The notes: generated by a model not told the origin, from the sequence alone. A stretch of 56,267 bases of DNA from an uncultured Butyrivibrio sp. (GCA_946623755.1 CAMORK010000008.1:1-56267); one strand, 5' to 3'; counted from the stretch's first letter, positions 1 through 10,134 are shown. Program-made: numbers and translations.

Positions 1-736
<736 letters not shown>

Positions 737-781
737 TTAACAAATCCTCATATAATAAAACTATTCCTTGCAACAGTTCGT

Positions 782-810
782 ATTATATGGGATTGCCTTA
801 TAAATTGCAA
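782..810 (-). promoter_or_regulatory. Sigma-A-type promoter for the ABC-F gene
   Basis: On the minus strand, TTGCAA (810-805) and TATAAT (787-782) are separated by 17 bp, about 46 bp upstream of the ABC-F start codon. The -35 box lies inside the last codons of the EAL gene, so the ABC-F gene can be transcribed on its own. Confidence 0.6.
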
Positions 811-2690
811 CTGCTGTATTTCTTAACAAATTCATCCATAGGCAAAGGTTTTGAATAAAGATAGCCCTGAAGATAGTCACATCCCAGCTCTGTTACTATC
901 TTTGCCATATTCTCATCTTCTATTCCTTCGCATGTGGTTTTAAAGCCCATGCGCTTAAAAGTCGATATCATAGTCGGAAGTATCTCATCCGGAGCCTTAC
1001 AGTAATCCCATACCACACTCATATCAATCTTGATATCGACAAACGGATAGTGTTTTATTCTTTTCATATTTGATGAACCGGTGCCATAATCGTCAAGAGC
1101 AAATTTAAAGCCCTTTTCACGCATTGCATGAACCTGCCTGTTCATAAAGCTCTCATCAGCCAGCGAGACCTCAGTAATCTCAAGATGCATCATTCCGGGA
1201 TCAATACCGTGCTTTTCAACTATTGAAGCATATCTGTCCGCTAGGTCTCTCTTAACAAACTGAATAGGTGACAGGTTTACGCTAATCCATTTCATTCCCA
1301 TTGCTGCTATATCATTTTCTTTGGCAAATAAACATGCCTTATCAAATATCTGTTCTCCAAGAGTATTTATCTTACCGTTGGATTCAGCCATCGGTATAAA
1401 AGCTATAGGAGGAATGATATTCCCATCAGCATCCCTTATTCTTGCCAGAGCCTCTGCCCCTACAAGCTTTCCGCTCTTCGCTTCTATGAAAGGCTGCAGG
1501 AACACTTCAACCTGATTGTGTTCAACCGCATTCTCAAGAGCTCTTTTGATCGATGCCTTATCTACGTAATCATCTAATTCCTTGTCCGAGATTCTCAGAA
1601 GTTCACCCATGTTCTCATTATCAGCCCTATCCATAGCTGTCATAAGTGTACTGAGTAGATAATCAGAAGATGCGACTGCTCCACTTAAAGATACACTCGT
1701 AAATGCAGGCTCAAGATAGAGCTCTAAATTATCAGCTGTCCATGGGTGCCTGAATCTGTCCCTGATCGTATCTACAACCATCTCTTCATCAAGTTCGGGA
1801 CTCCCCACCAGGAAGAATCTTCCGTTTCTGTAGTAAAAAACATTACATTCAGGAAACGTATTTGTCAGATACATGCTGATCAGAGTAATGCCCTGATCAA
1901 GCTGCCTTCCGCCATATATATCCCTCATTTCCATGTAATTATGGATAGCCATTCCTACTATTTTGTGCTTAAGCCGTCCATTGTGTTCCTCAAAATAATC
2001 CCTGAAAGCCTTGCTGTTGAACACTCCACCTCTGGATTCCAGATAGAACTCAGGATTTCCGAATGCCAGATACAGGATTATTATGGCAATGAGGCAACAA
2101 CTGTCCATTATAAGGTACTGTGGGAACACCTTTCTTAAGATGATTCCCGCCCAAAGCACAAGATTATAAAGAAGCATGCTGTAAAAATGCCGTCTTCTTA
2201 ATGAATGTCTGTATCTGATTGTAACAAAGGAAGAAAGTGCCAGATAAAAATATGTCACATAGTATATAAGAAAATAAAAAGGCCCACTGTGATAAGTTTT
2301 ATCATTAAGATCAAACATAAGCCCTGTCCACGGACTTATAACCGCAAATACAAATGCAATTACAAAGGGAATGCTGACAATAGTCGTCTTTACCTTTTCA
2401 TCCCTGCGTCTGTAGACTATAGCTGTATACTCAAAAAAGGCAAGAGATCTCAAAAAGAAAAATGCAAAATAAGAAACATTCAGAAGATAAGTGATAAACA
2501 GACCTGCTTCTGAAACATTACTGTCTGCCCAACTCGACGTTATGTCAAAGAATAATACAGCAAATTCCAACCACAGAAGGCGCAGAAAAGCTTTATTGAT
2601 CTTGACAGAAAGTCTGGGCAGCGAAAAATAGAATATCAGAATGATAAGTAGTATAAAAAAACTATGTAGTGCATAGCCGTAATTCCACAT
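798..2690 (-). CDS. Membrane-bound EAL-domain c-di-GMP phosphodiesterase with degenerate GGDEF
   Basis: A 630-aa protein. Residues 1 to about 220 form roughly seven hydrophobic segments. About 225-370 looks like a GGDEF-type fold whose active-site loop reads RNGRF, so it is not a working cyclase. About 380-630 is an EAL domain. The EAL residues look intact: AEAL, an NLS asparagine, EITE, DDYGTGSSN, the lysine of KID, CEG and LGCDYLQGY. It therefore probably hydrolyses c-di-GMP at the membrane, with the degenerate GGDEF perhaps sensing GTP (inference). A slightly longer reading from a TTG at 2702 is possible, but GAGG sits ideally before the ATG at 2690, so that start is preferred. An inverted repeat lies just upstream. 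In this window the opposing activity is the receiver-GGDEF protein at 17739. Confidence 0.88.
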   Translation of the reverse strand: MWNYGYALHSFFILLIILIFYFSLPRLSVKINKAFLRLLWLEFAVLFFDITSSWADSNVSEAGLFITYLLNVSYFAFFFLRSLAFFEYTAIVYRRRDEKVKTTIVSIPFVIAFVFAVISPWTGLMFDLNDKTYHSGPFYFLIYYVTYFYLALSSFVTIRYRHSLRRRHFYSMLLYNLVLWAGIILRKVFPQYLIMDSCCLIAIIILYLAFGNPEFYLESRGGVFNSKAFRDYFEEHNGRLKHKIVGMAIHNYMEMRDIYGGRQLDQGITLISMYLTNTFPECNVFYYRNGRFFLVGSPELDEEMVVDTIRDRFRHPWTADNLELYLEPAFTSVSLSGAVASSDYLLSTLMTAMDRADNENMGELLRISDKELDDYVDKASIKRALENAVEHNQVEVFLQPFIEAKSGKLVGAEALARIRDADGNIIPPIAFIPMAESNGKINTLGEQIFDKACLFAKENDIAAMGMKWISVNLSPIQFVKRDLADRYASIVEKHGIDPGMMHLEITEVSLADESFMNRQVHAMREKGFKFALDDYGTGSSNMKRIKHYPFVDIKIDMSVVWDYCKAPDEILPTMISTFKRMGFKTTCEGIEDENMAKIVTELGCDYLQGYLYSKPLPMDEFVKKYSSCNL

Positions 2691-2718
2691 ACTATTCCTC
2701 AATACTTCTTTGTTTACG

Positions 2719-2755
2719 CGTCAATAGTTAATATAATTTTAACCAATTATTGACG
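2719..2755. repeat. Inverted repeat upstream of the EAL gene
   Basis: CGTCAATA (2719-2726) and TATTGACG (2748-2755) are perfect complements. Inside them GTTAA and TTAAC pair again with a short bulge. It lies 29 bp before the EAL start codon, where an operator is expected. It could also form a weak hairpin downstream of thrH, but no T-tract follows. Confidence 0.4.
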
Positions 2756-2803
2756 TTATTACAATCCAATTAAGTATTAAGAGTTTATGAATAAACATTA
2801 TGA

Positions 2804-3403
2804 TTACAAAACGTCTTTAATGGCAGCAAGAAGATCACTGTACTCTTCAAAGGCCTGCAGATGAGGATAATCCTCTTTTATCTTGTCAGTTGTCCTGAAT
2901 AAATATCCATTTTTAGAGGCCTCGATCATAGCAAGATCGTTGTAGCTGTCTCCACTTGCGATAGTATCATAACCTATAGACTGAAGGGCTTTAACCGTTG
3001 CATACTTGGAATTCTCAATCCTCATCTTAAAGCCTGTGATCTCTCCGTTATCAGCAACCTCAAGGCTGTTGCAGAAAATCGTGGGCCATCCCAGCTTCTC
3101 CATAAGAGGAGTTGCAAACTGTGTGAAGGTATCACTTATGATGATAACCTGTGTAAGGCTTCTGAGCTCATCCAAAAACTCTTTAGCTCCGGGAAGAGGA
3201 TCAATTGTCCTTATGGTATCCTGGATTTCTTTGAGTCCCAGGCCATGCTCCTTAAGAATTCCGATACGCCATTTCATAAGCTTGTCATAATCGGGTTCAT
3301 CCCTTGTGGTCCTCTTAAGCTCCGGTATTCCGCTGGCCTTAGAGAAAGCAATCCATATCTCCGGTACAAGTACTCCTTCAAGATCAAGACAAACTATGTT
3401 CAT
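2804..3403 (-). CDS. thrH: ThrH: phosphoserine phosphatase / homoserine phosphotransferase
   Basis: A 199-aa HAD-superfamily protein that aligns end to end from memory with Pseudomonas ThrH, including the hallmark opening CLDLEGVLVPEIWIAF. Motif I is DLEGV with the nucleophile D7. Motif II is IISDTF, and the acidic motif is SGDSYNDLAMIEA. ThrH dephosphorylates phosphoserine and can move the phosphate to homoserine, linking serine and threonine synthesis; it is cytosolic. The DxE variant of motif I (normally DxD) is characteristic of ThrH. The start is ATG at 3403 with GGGGA eight bases upstream. It follows the Cof-type phosphatase after 78 bp with no clear terminator between, so it may be the tail of the pheA-ppx-ppk operon. 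Confidence 0.88.
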   Translation of the reverse strand: MNIVCLDLEGVLVPEIWIAFSKASGIPELKRTTRDEPDYDKLMKWRIGILKEHGLGLKEIQDTIRTIDPLPGAKEFLDELRSLTQVIIISDTFTQFATPLMEKLGWPTIFCNSLEVADNGEITGFKMRIENSKYATVKALQSIGYDTIASGDSYNDLAMIEASKNGYLFRTTDKIKEDYPHLQAFEEYSDLLAAIKDVL

Positions 3404-3481
3404 GGTAAAATCCCCTTTTCTTCTATCTTTTTACAAATCCCGTTTAGTTTAACACATTAAAGCGGCAAAGGCAACGGCAAA

Positions 3482-4297
3482 TTATTCCTCTATGGCCCTC
3501 AGGATAAATTCAGCAAGACCGTCATGATCATTGTCAAATCTGGTTATGACATCCGCAGACTCTTTTACCATATCGGTACCGTTTATCATGGCAATACCGC
3601 ATCCGGCCGCTTCTATCATTGAAATGTCATTCTGCTCATCTCCGGCTGCGTAGGTGTTCCTCTCATCAACCCCAAGGATTTTTGCAAGTCTTTTGACTGC
3701 GCTGCCCTTTCCCGCCTCGGAAGGGAATATCTCCATATAATTAGGATTTGAATATAAAAGAGTAAGTCTGTCCCCCACCATGTCCTGAAGGGCATTCTTA
3801 AATCTCTCCTGCTTTTGCCTGTCATGAAGCTCAATTGCTATCATCTTGGACGGTGGCTGCTTCAAATAGGCCATCACGTCGTCAGTGACGATGAGCGGAG
3901 TCTTGATGACTCTTCTGTAATACTTCATGCATTCATTGTCATGCCTTGAAAGAATATGGTCCTCGTTATAGGTATGGCAATGCATATCGTATCTTTCAGC
4001 AAGATCAAGGATATCGTCAACAAGTTCCAGCGGAACTCCGGTCTTGTAGACGTATTTCTGCTCATCCACACTGTATATCTCTGTTCCGTTTGAGCCGCAC
4101 AAAAAACTTCCCTTGAAATCAAGACCAAGTCCATCATAAACTGCCTTAGCGCTGTCTATGGCCCTTCCCGTATTTATACAAAAATAATGCCCTGAATCAG
4201 TGAATCTCTTCAGGGCATCCAAAGTATTCGGTGTTATCTTTTTTTCTGAATTAAGGAGCGTCCCATCCAGATCAAAAAAGAATATCTTTCTTTTCAT
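3482..4297 (-). CDS. Cof-type HAD-IIB sugar/nucleotide phosphatase
   Basis: A 271-aa HAD phosphatase with motif I DLDGTLLNSEKK near the N-terminus, a large cap region, and the C-terminal GDEQNDISMIEAAG loop that binds Mg2+. This is the Cof/YidA-type architecture at its usual length. These enzymes hydrolyse sugar phosphates and other small phosphoesters, and the substrate cannot be predicted here. The ATG at 4297 lies one base past the TAA of the preceding small gene. GAGGGA within the end of that gene serves as ribosome binding site, so the two are translationally coupled. Confidence 0.85.
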   Translation of the reverse strand: MKRKIFFFDLDGTLLNSEKKITPNTLDALKRFTDSGHYFCINTGRAIDSAKAVYDGLGLDFKGSFLCGSNGTEIYSVDEQKYVYKTGVPLELVDDILDLAERYDMHCHTYNEDHILSRHDNECMKYYRRVIKTPLIVTDDVMAYLKQPPSKMIAIELHDRQKQERFKNALQDMVGDRLTLLYSNPNYMEIFPSEAGKGSAVKRLAKILGVDERNTYAAGDEQNDISMIEAAGCGIAMINGTDMVKESADVITRFDNDHDGLAEFILRAIEE

Positions 4298-4298
4298 T

Positions 4299-4553
4299 TT
4301 ATCCCTCTACTATTAAGTACCTGCCGTCTCCGATGTCAAACACCTCGTCAGCATCAAGAACATTGCCACCCTCAGTGTCAACGCCGGATTCCTCAAAGTA
4401 TTCCTCTACCTCTTCTACTCCTTCCACGACTACAGCCATGCAGTCTTCAAGAAAAGCTTCAGCTTCTTCTTCATTGGATGCAACATCCTCAGGAAACAGC
4501 TGCCCCTGATTTTCAAGAAAACATCTGATTACAGCTTCATCATACTCATGCAT
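4299..4553 (-). CDS. Small acidic protein, unknown function
   Basis: An 84-aa strongly acidic protein: glutamate and aspartate are about a third of residues, with runs such as EEVEEYFEES. It has no cysteine pair, membrane segment or recognisable motif. The N-terminus MHEYDEAVIRCFLENQ looks helical and the C-terminal end is short and strand-like. I do not recognise the family. It is tightly packed between maf (18 bp upstream) and the Cof phosphatase (1 bp downstream), with a GGAGG-like site before its ATG, which supports it as a real gene. Confidence 0.7.
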   Translation of the reverse strand: MHEYDEAVIRCFLENQGQLFPEDVASNEEEAEAFLEDCMAVVVEGVEEVEEYFEESGVDTEGGNVLDADEVFDIGDGRYLIVEG

Positions 4554-4571
4554 AAAAAATCCTCCATAACC

Positions 4572-5156
4572 CTACAATAATCCTTGCTCTTTGAGTTCTT
4601 TATAAAGCCTTGCCACAGGAAGTCCCACTACATTATAGTAATCACCCTTAATACCGGTAATAAACCTTGCAAAAAGTCCCTGGATCCCATAGGCCCCGGC
4701 TTTGTCATCGCACTCTCCGCTGGCGACATACCAGTCTATTTCGTCAGATGACAATTCAGCCACATGAACATCAGTACATTCTGAAAAGGTAGAGCTCTTA
4801 CATTCTCCGCCACTTGCCCAGAAAATACTGACTCCTGTATATACGCTGTGGACTTTGCCCGAGAGCATTTCCACCATCATTGCGGCGTCTCTTCTGTCTG
4901 AAGGTTTACCAAGTATCTTATGATTATATGATACAACGGTGTCTGCGCCGATTACAACAAGTCCGTCCGTTTCATTCGTAAAAGTTTTGTTAAATATTTC
5001 AGAAGCCTTCTGAAATGAAAGCTCCTCTACGATTTCTGAAGGAAGTTCCCTTGTCATAACTTCCTCTGAAACCGCAGGTATTATCTCAAATTCCGGTATG
5101 ATCTTACAAAGAAGCTCCTTTCTTCTTGGTGAGCCGGAAGCAAGTATATATCGCAC
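4572..5156 (-). CDS. maf: Maf-type nucleoside triphosphate pyrophosphatase
   Basis: A 194-aa protein beginning RYILASGSPRRKELL, the universal Maf signature, followed by GADTVV, LGKPSD and SGKVHSVYTG, with KAGAYGIQG near residue 155. Maf proteins hydrolyse non-canonical or modified NTPs (dTTP, UTP or m7GTP subfamilies) and are linked to house-cleaning and septation. The start is a GTG at 5156, with AGGGG about 10 bases upstream. It lies 24 bp after ppk and probably belongs to the same transcript. Confidence 0.92.
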   Translation of the reverse strand: MRYILASGSPRRKELLCKIIPEFEIIPAVSEEVMTRELPSEIVEELSFQKASEIFNKTFTNETDGLVVIGADTVVSYNHKILGKPSDRRDAAMMVEMLSGKVHSVYTGVSIFWASGGECKSSTFSECTDVHVAELSSDEIDWYVASGECDDKAGAYGIQGLFARFITGIKGDYYNVVGLPVARLYKELKEQGLL

Positions 5157-5180
5157 TGTCTTAATTCCCCTATCTTTTTG

Positions 5181-7334
5181 TTATGCCTTTGGATTCATCT
5201 CCGGTATAAAAACTCTGCTGCTGCCGGGATCACGCTTTAGCACTGCCTCCACAGCCTCATCACCAAATACCATCTGAGAATTTACTCTCTCGGCATCCTT
5301 CGAAAGTTTACCTGAAATCTTTTCATATTCTCCCTTGTCGTTCATAATGTGAGCCTTCTCGGTATCCTTAAGTTCCACATCAAGAATATGCCAGAGCTTC
5401 TCCCTTAGGGATGCATCTTCAACAGGGAAAAGAATCTCAACCCTGCGCTCTAAGTTTCTTGGCATCCAGTCGGCACTTGATGCATACAGCTCAGGACTTC
5501 CGCCATTCTCAAAATAGAATATCCTGCTGTGTTCCAAAAAATTTCCCACAATGGATCTTACTGTGATATTCTCACTTACACCCTCAACTCCGGCGCGCAG
5601 ACAACATATTCCCCTGACTATCAGATCTATCTTGACTCCGGCACTGCTTGCCCTGTAGAGCTCTGCAATTACATCCTTGTGGCATATGGCATTCATCTTG
5701 GCGACGATTCTTGCCCTCTCTCCCATTCTGGCGTGCTCTTCCTCTCTCTTTATCAGATCGATGATCCTGTCCTTAAGCCACAGAGGAGCTATTGCCAGTT
5801 TGTTCCATCCAAGAGGCTCACTGTAACCTGAGAGCATGTTGAATACAGCGGTAGCATCCTCACCAAATGCCGGAGCACAGGTAAAGAGACCTACATCGGT
5901 GTACTGCTTGGCTGTGGAATCGTTGTAGTTACCTGTTCCAAGGTGAACGTATCTCTTGATTCCGTCCTCTTCACGCCTTACAACCAGTGTGATCTTACAG
6001 TGGGTCTTTAGTCCGACAAGGCCGTATATTACATGACATCCGGCTTTCTCAAGCATCCTGGCCCAGACGATGTTATTCTCCTCATCAAACCTTGCCTTAA
6101 GTTCAACCAGAACCGTTACCTGCTTGCCGTTATCGGCTGCCTTGGCCAGAGCTGCAATGATCGGTGAATTACCGCTGACTCTGTAGAGCGTCTGTTTTAT
6201 GGCAAGAACATCAGGGTCAACAGCTGCAGTCTCGACGAATTTCACCACGTTCTCAAAGGTCTGATAAGGGTGATGCATCAGGATATCACCCTTGGAGATC
6301 ACATCAAAGATGTTCTCTCCTCCCTCAAATTCCGGAACGCTCTGAGGAGGATAATAGCTGTGTTCCTTGAGATCATCAAAGCCTTCAAGCTTGTACATCT
6401 TCATAAGGAATGTCAGATCAATTGGACCTTCTATGCTGTAAATTTCATTGTCTTCCACTTCAAGCTCGGAAGCGATCTTCTTAAGGAGCTTTTCATCGAT
6501 TCCCTTTTCAACCTCAAGTCTGATGGCCTGACCCCATTGACGACGCTTTATCTGCTTCTCGATCTCTTTTAAAAGATCTTCCGCTTCGTCCTCATCAATC
6601 GAGAGATCGGCATTTCTTCCGACTCTGTAAGCCGAGCAGGTAAGTACGTCATAATTTAAAAAGAGCTTGTGCATGTTTCTGAGGATTATCTTCTCAAGAA
6701 GTATTACCTTCCTGAGCCCTTCCCCTTCATCCCTGGCAGGGATCTCGAGGATCCTTGGAAGAACATCCGGAACCTGAACCGTGGCAAAATCAATCTCGTC
6801 GCTGTCCTCTTTTTTCTTGAGAAGAGCTGCAATGTTCAGGGACTTGTTCCTTATAAGCGGAAAAGGTCTTGATGAGTCAACTGCCATGGGCGTAAGAACC
6901 GGATACACATACTCATCAAAGTATCTGTCCACATACTCAAGATCCCTGTCTGTAAGATCTTCGCCACCTGAAACTTCAAGGCCCTGCTCCAGTAAAAGAG
7001 GTACCAGCTGTCCGTTGTAAATCTCATACTGCTTGTCCACAAACTTATGAACCGCATCAAGAACCTTTTCAAGCTGTTCACCTGCTGTCATACCTGCAAT
7101 ATCGGGCTTCTTGTAGCCTGCATTTATCATGTCTTTCAGCGAAGCCACCCTTACCATGAAGAATTCATCGAGATTGCTGGCTGATATACTAAGGAACTTA
7201 AGTCTTTCAAAAAGCGGATTGGACTTATCCTCAGCCTCGGAAAGAACTCTTGAGTTGAACTGAAGCCAGCTGAGCTCACGGTTTATATATAGTTTTGGAT
7301 TTTCAAAATCGATGGTTGCTTTGTTTTTTGCCAT
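5181..7334 (-). CDS. ppk1: Polyphosphate kinase 1
   Basis: A 717-aa protein of normal PPK1 length that polymerises the terminal phosphate of ATP into polyphosphate, reversibly. The N-domain starts YINRELSWLQFNSRVL. The catalytic core contains LVELKARFDEENNI, GLKTHCKI (the autophosphorylated histidine region) and HLGTGNYND. The C-terminal part has RGICCLRAGVEG and the second histidine region EHSRIFYFENG. The start ATG at 7334 is 10 bp after the exopolyphosphatase stop, so synthesis and breakdown of polyphosphate are co-transcribed. Confidence 0.96.
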   Translation of the reverse strand: MAKNKATIDFENPKLYINRELSWLQFNSRVLSEAEDKSNPLFERLKFLSISASNLDEFFMVRVASLKDMINAGYKKPDIAGMTAGEQLEKVLDAVHKFVDKQYEIYNGQLVPLLLEQGLEVSGGEDLTDRDLEYVDRYFDEYVYPVLTPMAVDSSRPFPLIRNKSLNIAALLKKKEDSDEIDFATVQVPDVLPRILEIPARDEGEGLRKVILLEKIILRNMHKLFLNYDVLTCSAYRVGRNADLSIDEDEAEDLLKEIEKQIKRRQWGQAIRLEVEKGIDEKLLKKIASELEVEDNEIYSIEGPIDLTFLMKMYKLEGFDDLKEHSYYPPQSVPEFEGGENIFDVISKGDILMHHPYQTFENVVKFVETAAVDPDVLAIKQTLYRVSGNSPIIAALAKAADNGKQVTVLVELKARFDEENNIVWARMLEKAGCHVIYGLVGLKTHCKITLVVRREEDGIKRYVHLGTGNYNDSTAKQYTDVGLFTCAPAFGEDATAVFNMLSGYSEPLGWNKLAIAPLWLKDRIIDLIKREEEHARMGERARIVAKMNAICHKDVIAELYRASSAGVKIDLIVRGICCLRAGVEGVSENITVRSIVGNFLEHSRIFYFENGGSPELYASSADWMPRNLERRVEILFPVEDASLREKLWHILDVELKDTEKAHIMNDKGEYEKISGKLSKDAERVNSQMVFGDEAVEAVLKRDPGSSRVFIPEMNPKA

Positions 7335-7344
7335 TTGCCACTCC

Positions 7345-8892
7345 TCACATCATTTTCTTTTGCTTGATGACAGGCTTTATGCCGAATACTTCTTCAAAGA
7401 AAGCCGCCCTGTTGGTAAAGAGTCCCTTCTCCAAAGTTATGTCTGCTCTGGTATCGATGTTTATGATAAGCTGTTTGTCCTTGACAGTGACCTTGACGTC
7501 CTTGAACTTCTGTTTGTGAGTTCTGTCAAGGCCGTTGGCAACTCTAAGGATTGCCGTGAGCTTGGCAACTATCAGGTACTCATCCTGTGAAAAGCCCTCA
7601 AGGTAAGGACTCTTGCTGCCGAAGTGGTCAAACTCTTCGTGGTTATATCTGACAACATTTGCCACAATAGTCCTCTCTTTGTGGGAAAGACCTATTATCT
7701 CAGTGGACATGATGATGTTATAGGAACAGTCTCCGAGGTTCACCATGCTTATATACTTACCGCAGTCGTGAAGCATGGTTGCCACCTGCAATAAAAGGCG
7801 CTCCCTCCTTGAAAGTCCATGGATCTTCCTGGTGTTGTCAAATATTTCTACAGCTATCTTCTGCAGAGTTTCGCGCCTTGACTTACTTCCCATGTATCTC
7901 TTGGAGATATTCTGCGCGCAGGAAATTATATCGTGTTCGAAATCGTGTGGCGATTTGATAAAGTTCTTTTTCTCAGCATACTCATATGCTATACCATCGC
8001 AGAGCGTAACGCCCGGAGCCCACAGATTCTCTGCGTTTGTGATGTCCATGATGCACTTGATAAGGATGGAAGACACATACAAAAGCGGAATGCTTTCCTC
8101 GGGGATGTCCAGTCTTTTAGCCACCTGTCTTGCATTGATATCAGTGGCATTTTCAAGAAACCGGCTGTACTCCTTGTTGGACGCATATCCCACAAGTCCA
8201 TCTTCAGTCTTGATTCTTCTAAGTATTGGCGATACATAGTCATCGATGATGATCAGATTCTCAACTCTCCTGTCCTTTAAGTACATCTTGGAAAAGACAG
8301 CAAGCTGCGTATTTACAAGCTCTGAAATAAGCTCCGAGTATTTTCTTCTTGTGGCATGTACCGTCTGCATGATGGCATAGAGCCTCAGGACACCTGTTTT
8401 AAGGTTCTGGGTTGCTATAAGGGCATCCTTCTCAAACAGCGATATCTGGATACTTCCACCGCCTATATCAATAATGGCTGTTGGCTTTTTGATAACCTCA
8501 CGGAACTGCTCATTCTTAAGGGCGATGGACTTATAGTCAAGAAATCTCTGCTCAGAGTTACTAAGAACATCAATCTGCAGGTGCGTTCTCTGTCTGATAA
8601 GTTCCTGCAGGATCACAATGTCCTTGGTCTCCCTGATGGCACTGGTTCCATAAGCCTTATAGTGCGTCGCGCCATACTCCTTCATTTTCAGTCTGAACTC
8701 TGACAGGATCCTGATCATCTCATCTACATGGCTGCTGCTTATGGTTCCCGTGGCATAGGTCTCCGTTCCCAGATCCATACGGTGTCTGACGTGATCAAGC
8801 TCTTTAACGCCGTTCTTGTGATCCAGTTCAAAGATCTTCATCGCCATTTCATATGAGCCAACATCTATTGCTGCAAAAACTTCACCGGTCAT
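7345..8892 (-). CDS. ppx: Exopolyphosphatase / Ppx-GppA family with HD-type C-terminal domain
   Basis: A 515-aa protein. Residues 1 to about 300 form the actin-like Ppx/GppA ATPase fold with AIDVGSYEMAMKIFEL and IDIGGGSIQISLF. From about 315 on is a helical HD-type domain with MLHDCGKYI and SHKER. These enzymes remove phosphate from the ends of polyphosphate or from (p)ppGpp-type pentaphosphates. It lies immediately upstream of ppk1 and 21 bp after pheA. The first Ppx motif has Tyr-Glu where many homologues have Asn-Ser, so its phosphatase activity should not be taken as certain. Confidence 0.88.
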   Translation of the reverse strand: MTGEVFAAIDVGSYEMAMKIFELDHKNGVKELDHVRHRMDLGTETYATGTISSSHVDEMIRILSEFRLKMKEYGATHYKAYGTSAIRETKDIVILQELIRQRTHLQIDVLSNSEQRFLDYKSIALKNEQFREVIKKPTAIIDIGGGSIQISLFEKDALIATQNLKTGVLRLYAIMQTVHATRRKYSELISELVNTQLAVFSKMYLKDRRVENLIIIDDYVSPILRRIKTEDGLVGYASNKEYSRFLENATDINARQVAKRLDIPEESIPLLYVSSILIKCIMDITNAENLWAPGVTLCDGIAYEYAEKKNFIKSPHDFEHDIISCAQNISKRYMGSKSRRETLQKIAVEIFDNTRKIHGLSRRERLLLQVATMLHDCGKYISMVNLGDCSYNIIMSTEIIGLSHKERTIVANVVRYNHEEFDHFGSKSPYLEGFSQDEYLIVAKLTAILRVANGLDRTHKQKFKDVKVTVKDKQLIINIDTRADITLEKGLFTNRAAFFEEVFGIKPVIKQKKMM

Positions 8893-8913
8893 ATTCGCTC
8901 CTTAAAAACTTCT

Positions 8914-10041
8914 TTAGTAGTTTCCGAGAATCTTCATCATTTTGGCTTCTTCTCTGAGTCCTCGCAGGGCGTTCTTTACTGCGCTGTCCTCAAGATTCCC
9001 GTCAAAGTCGATAAAAAATCTGTACTCCCAGTTCCTGTCTTCTATGGGCCTTGACTCTATCTTGGTCATGTTAAGACCGTTATAGATAAAGTGAGACATG
9101 ATGTGATACAAAGATCCTGCCTCATGGGGTATCTCGAGGCACAGGCTTATCTTGCCTGCCCCCTTAAGGAATACTTTCTGATTTGTAACAACAATAAATC
9201 TTGTGGAGTTGGACTCCGCCTGATTTATAGCTTCTTTTATGATCTCAAGGCCGTAGACTTCTCCGGCCCTCCTACTTGCTATCGCCGCCTGGGTCTTGTC
9301 TTTATCCTCCGCAACCTTCCTGGCTGCAAAAGCATTGTTCTTCATACTTATCTGCCTGATATCAGCGTGCTCAGTAAGGAATCTTGCTGACTGCATAAGC
9401 GACTGGGGATGCGAATAAACTGTTGTTATATCCTCAAGCTTAGCTCCCGGAACACCAAGAAGGCAGTGTTTGATGTCTATTATCTGCTCCCCCACAATGT
9501 AGTTCTCATACTCTGTAAGAAGGTCATATACCTCACTTACAATGCCTGCCGTGGAATTCTCAATGGGAAGAACCGCATAATCGGCGCTCCCGTCCTCTAA
9601 CGCTCCGAAGGCATCCCTGAATGTATCCACATGAAAGCTGTTGACATCTCTGCCAAAAAACCTGATCGTGGCTTCCTCGGAATAAGCACCCTCCGCTCCC
9701 TGGTAGCACACTCTTTTCGCTGAGTCTGTAAGTGAATCTATCTGGATAAACGGAAGTCGCAGCGATGCACCCTGCTCAGAGAGTTTCTGATACTGGAGCT
9801 TTCTTGACATTGACATTATCTGGGAAAAGAGCTCTTCAACTCCGATTCTGTTAAAGTCAGAATGGGTAAGCCCCTTTACTGTCTTTATCTTCTCTAGTTC
9901 TCTCTCCCTATCATAAACTTTTTTGCCGTTTGCTATCTTGTAATCTGCTATTGCTGAAGAGACTTCCATCCTCTTTTCGTACAATTCAACCAGGGATGAA
10001 TCGATCTCATCTATCTGTTTCCTAAGGTCCTTTAAGTCCAA
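8914..10041 (-). CDS. pheA: Bifunctional chorismate mutase / prephenate dehydratase (P-protein)
   Basis: A 375-aa protein with a chorismate mutase domain at residues 1-90 (LRKQIDEIDSSLVELYEKRM, split by normal spacing from DRERE). A prephenate dehydratase domain follows at about 105-285 (CYQGAEGAYSEEA; ESNSTRFIVV near its end), then an ACT domain at about 295-370 that includes the phenylalanine-binding ESRP. It converts chorismate to phenylpyruvate and is normally inhibited by phenylalanine. The start codon is TTG at 10041, preceded by GGAGGAG at good spacing. A TATAAT-like -10 (10077-10072) lies upstream. It is the first gene of the pheA-ppx-ppk1-maf group. Confidence 0.94.
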   Translation of the reverse strand: MDLKDLRKQIDEIDSSLVELYEKRMEVSSAIADYKIANGKKVYDRERELEKIKTVKGLTHSDFNRIGVEELFSQIMSMSRKLQYQKLSEQGASLRLPFIQIDSLTDSAKRVCYQGAEGAYSEEATIRFFGRDVNSFHVDTFRDAFGALEDGSADYAVLPIENSTAGIVSEVYDLLTEYENYIVGEQIIDIKHCLLGVPGAKLEDITTVYSHPQSLMQSARFLTEHADIRQISMKNNAFAARKVAEDKDKTQAAIASRRAGEVYGLEIIKEAINQAESNSTRFIVVTNQKVFLKGAGKISLCLEIPHEAGSLYHIMSHFIYNGLNMTKIESRPIEDRNWEYRFFIDFDGNLEDSAVKNALRGLREEAKMMKILGNY

Positions 10042-10104
10042 GTGCCTGCTCCTCCGTCTTTACTTAACATAATTATACATGATTAATGATATACAAATTA
10101 CGAC

Positions 10105-10134
10105 TTGATAGCAAGAAGACACAAGAGATATAAT
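10105..10134 (+). promoter_or_regulatory. Promoter for the DUF5050 gene
   Basis: TTGATA (10105-10110) and TATAAT (10129-10134) are 18 bp apart, 20 bp before the ATG at 10154. The ribosome binding site GGAGGGG follows. Confidence 0.6.
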
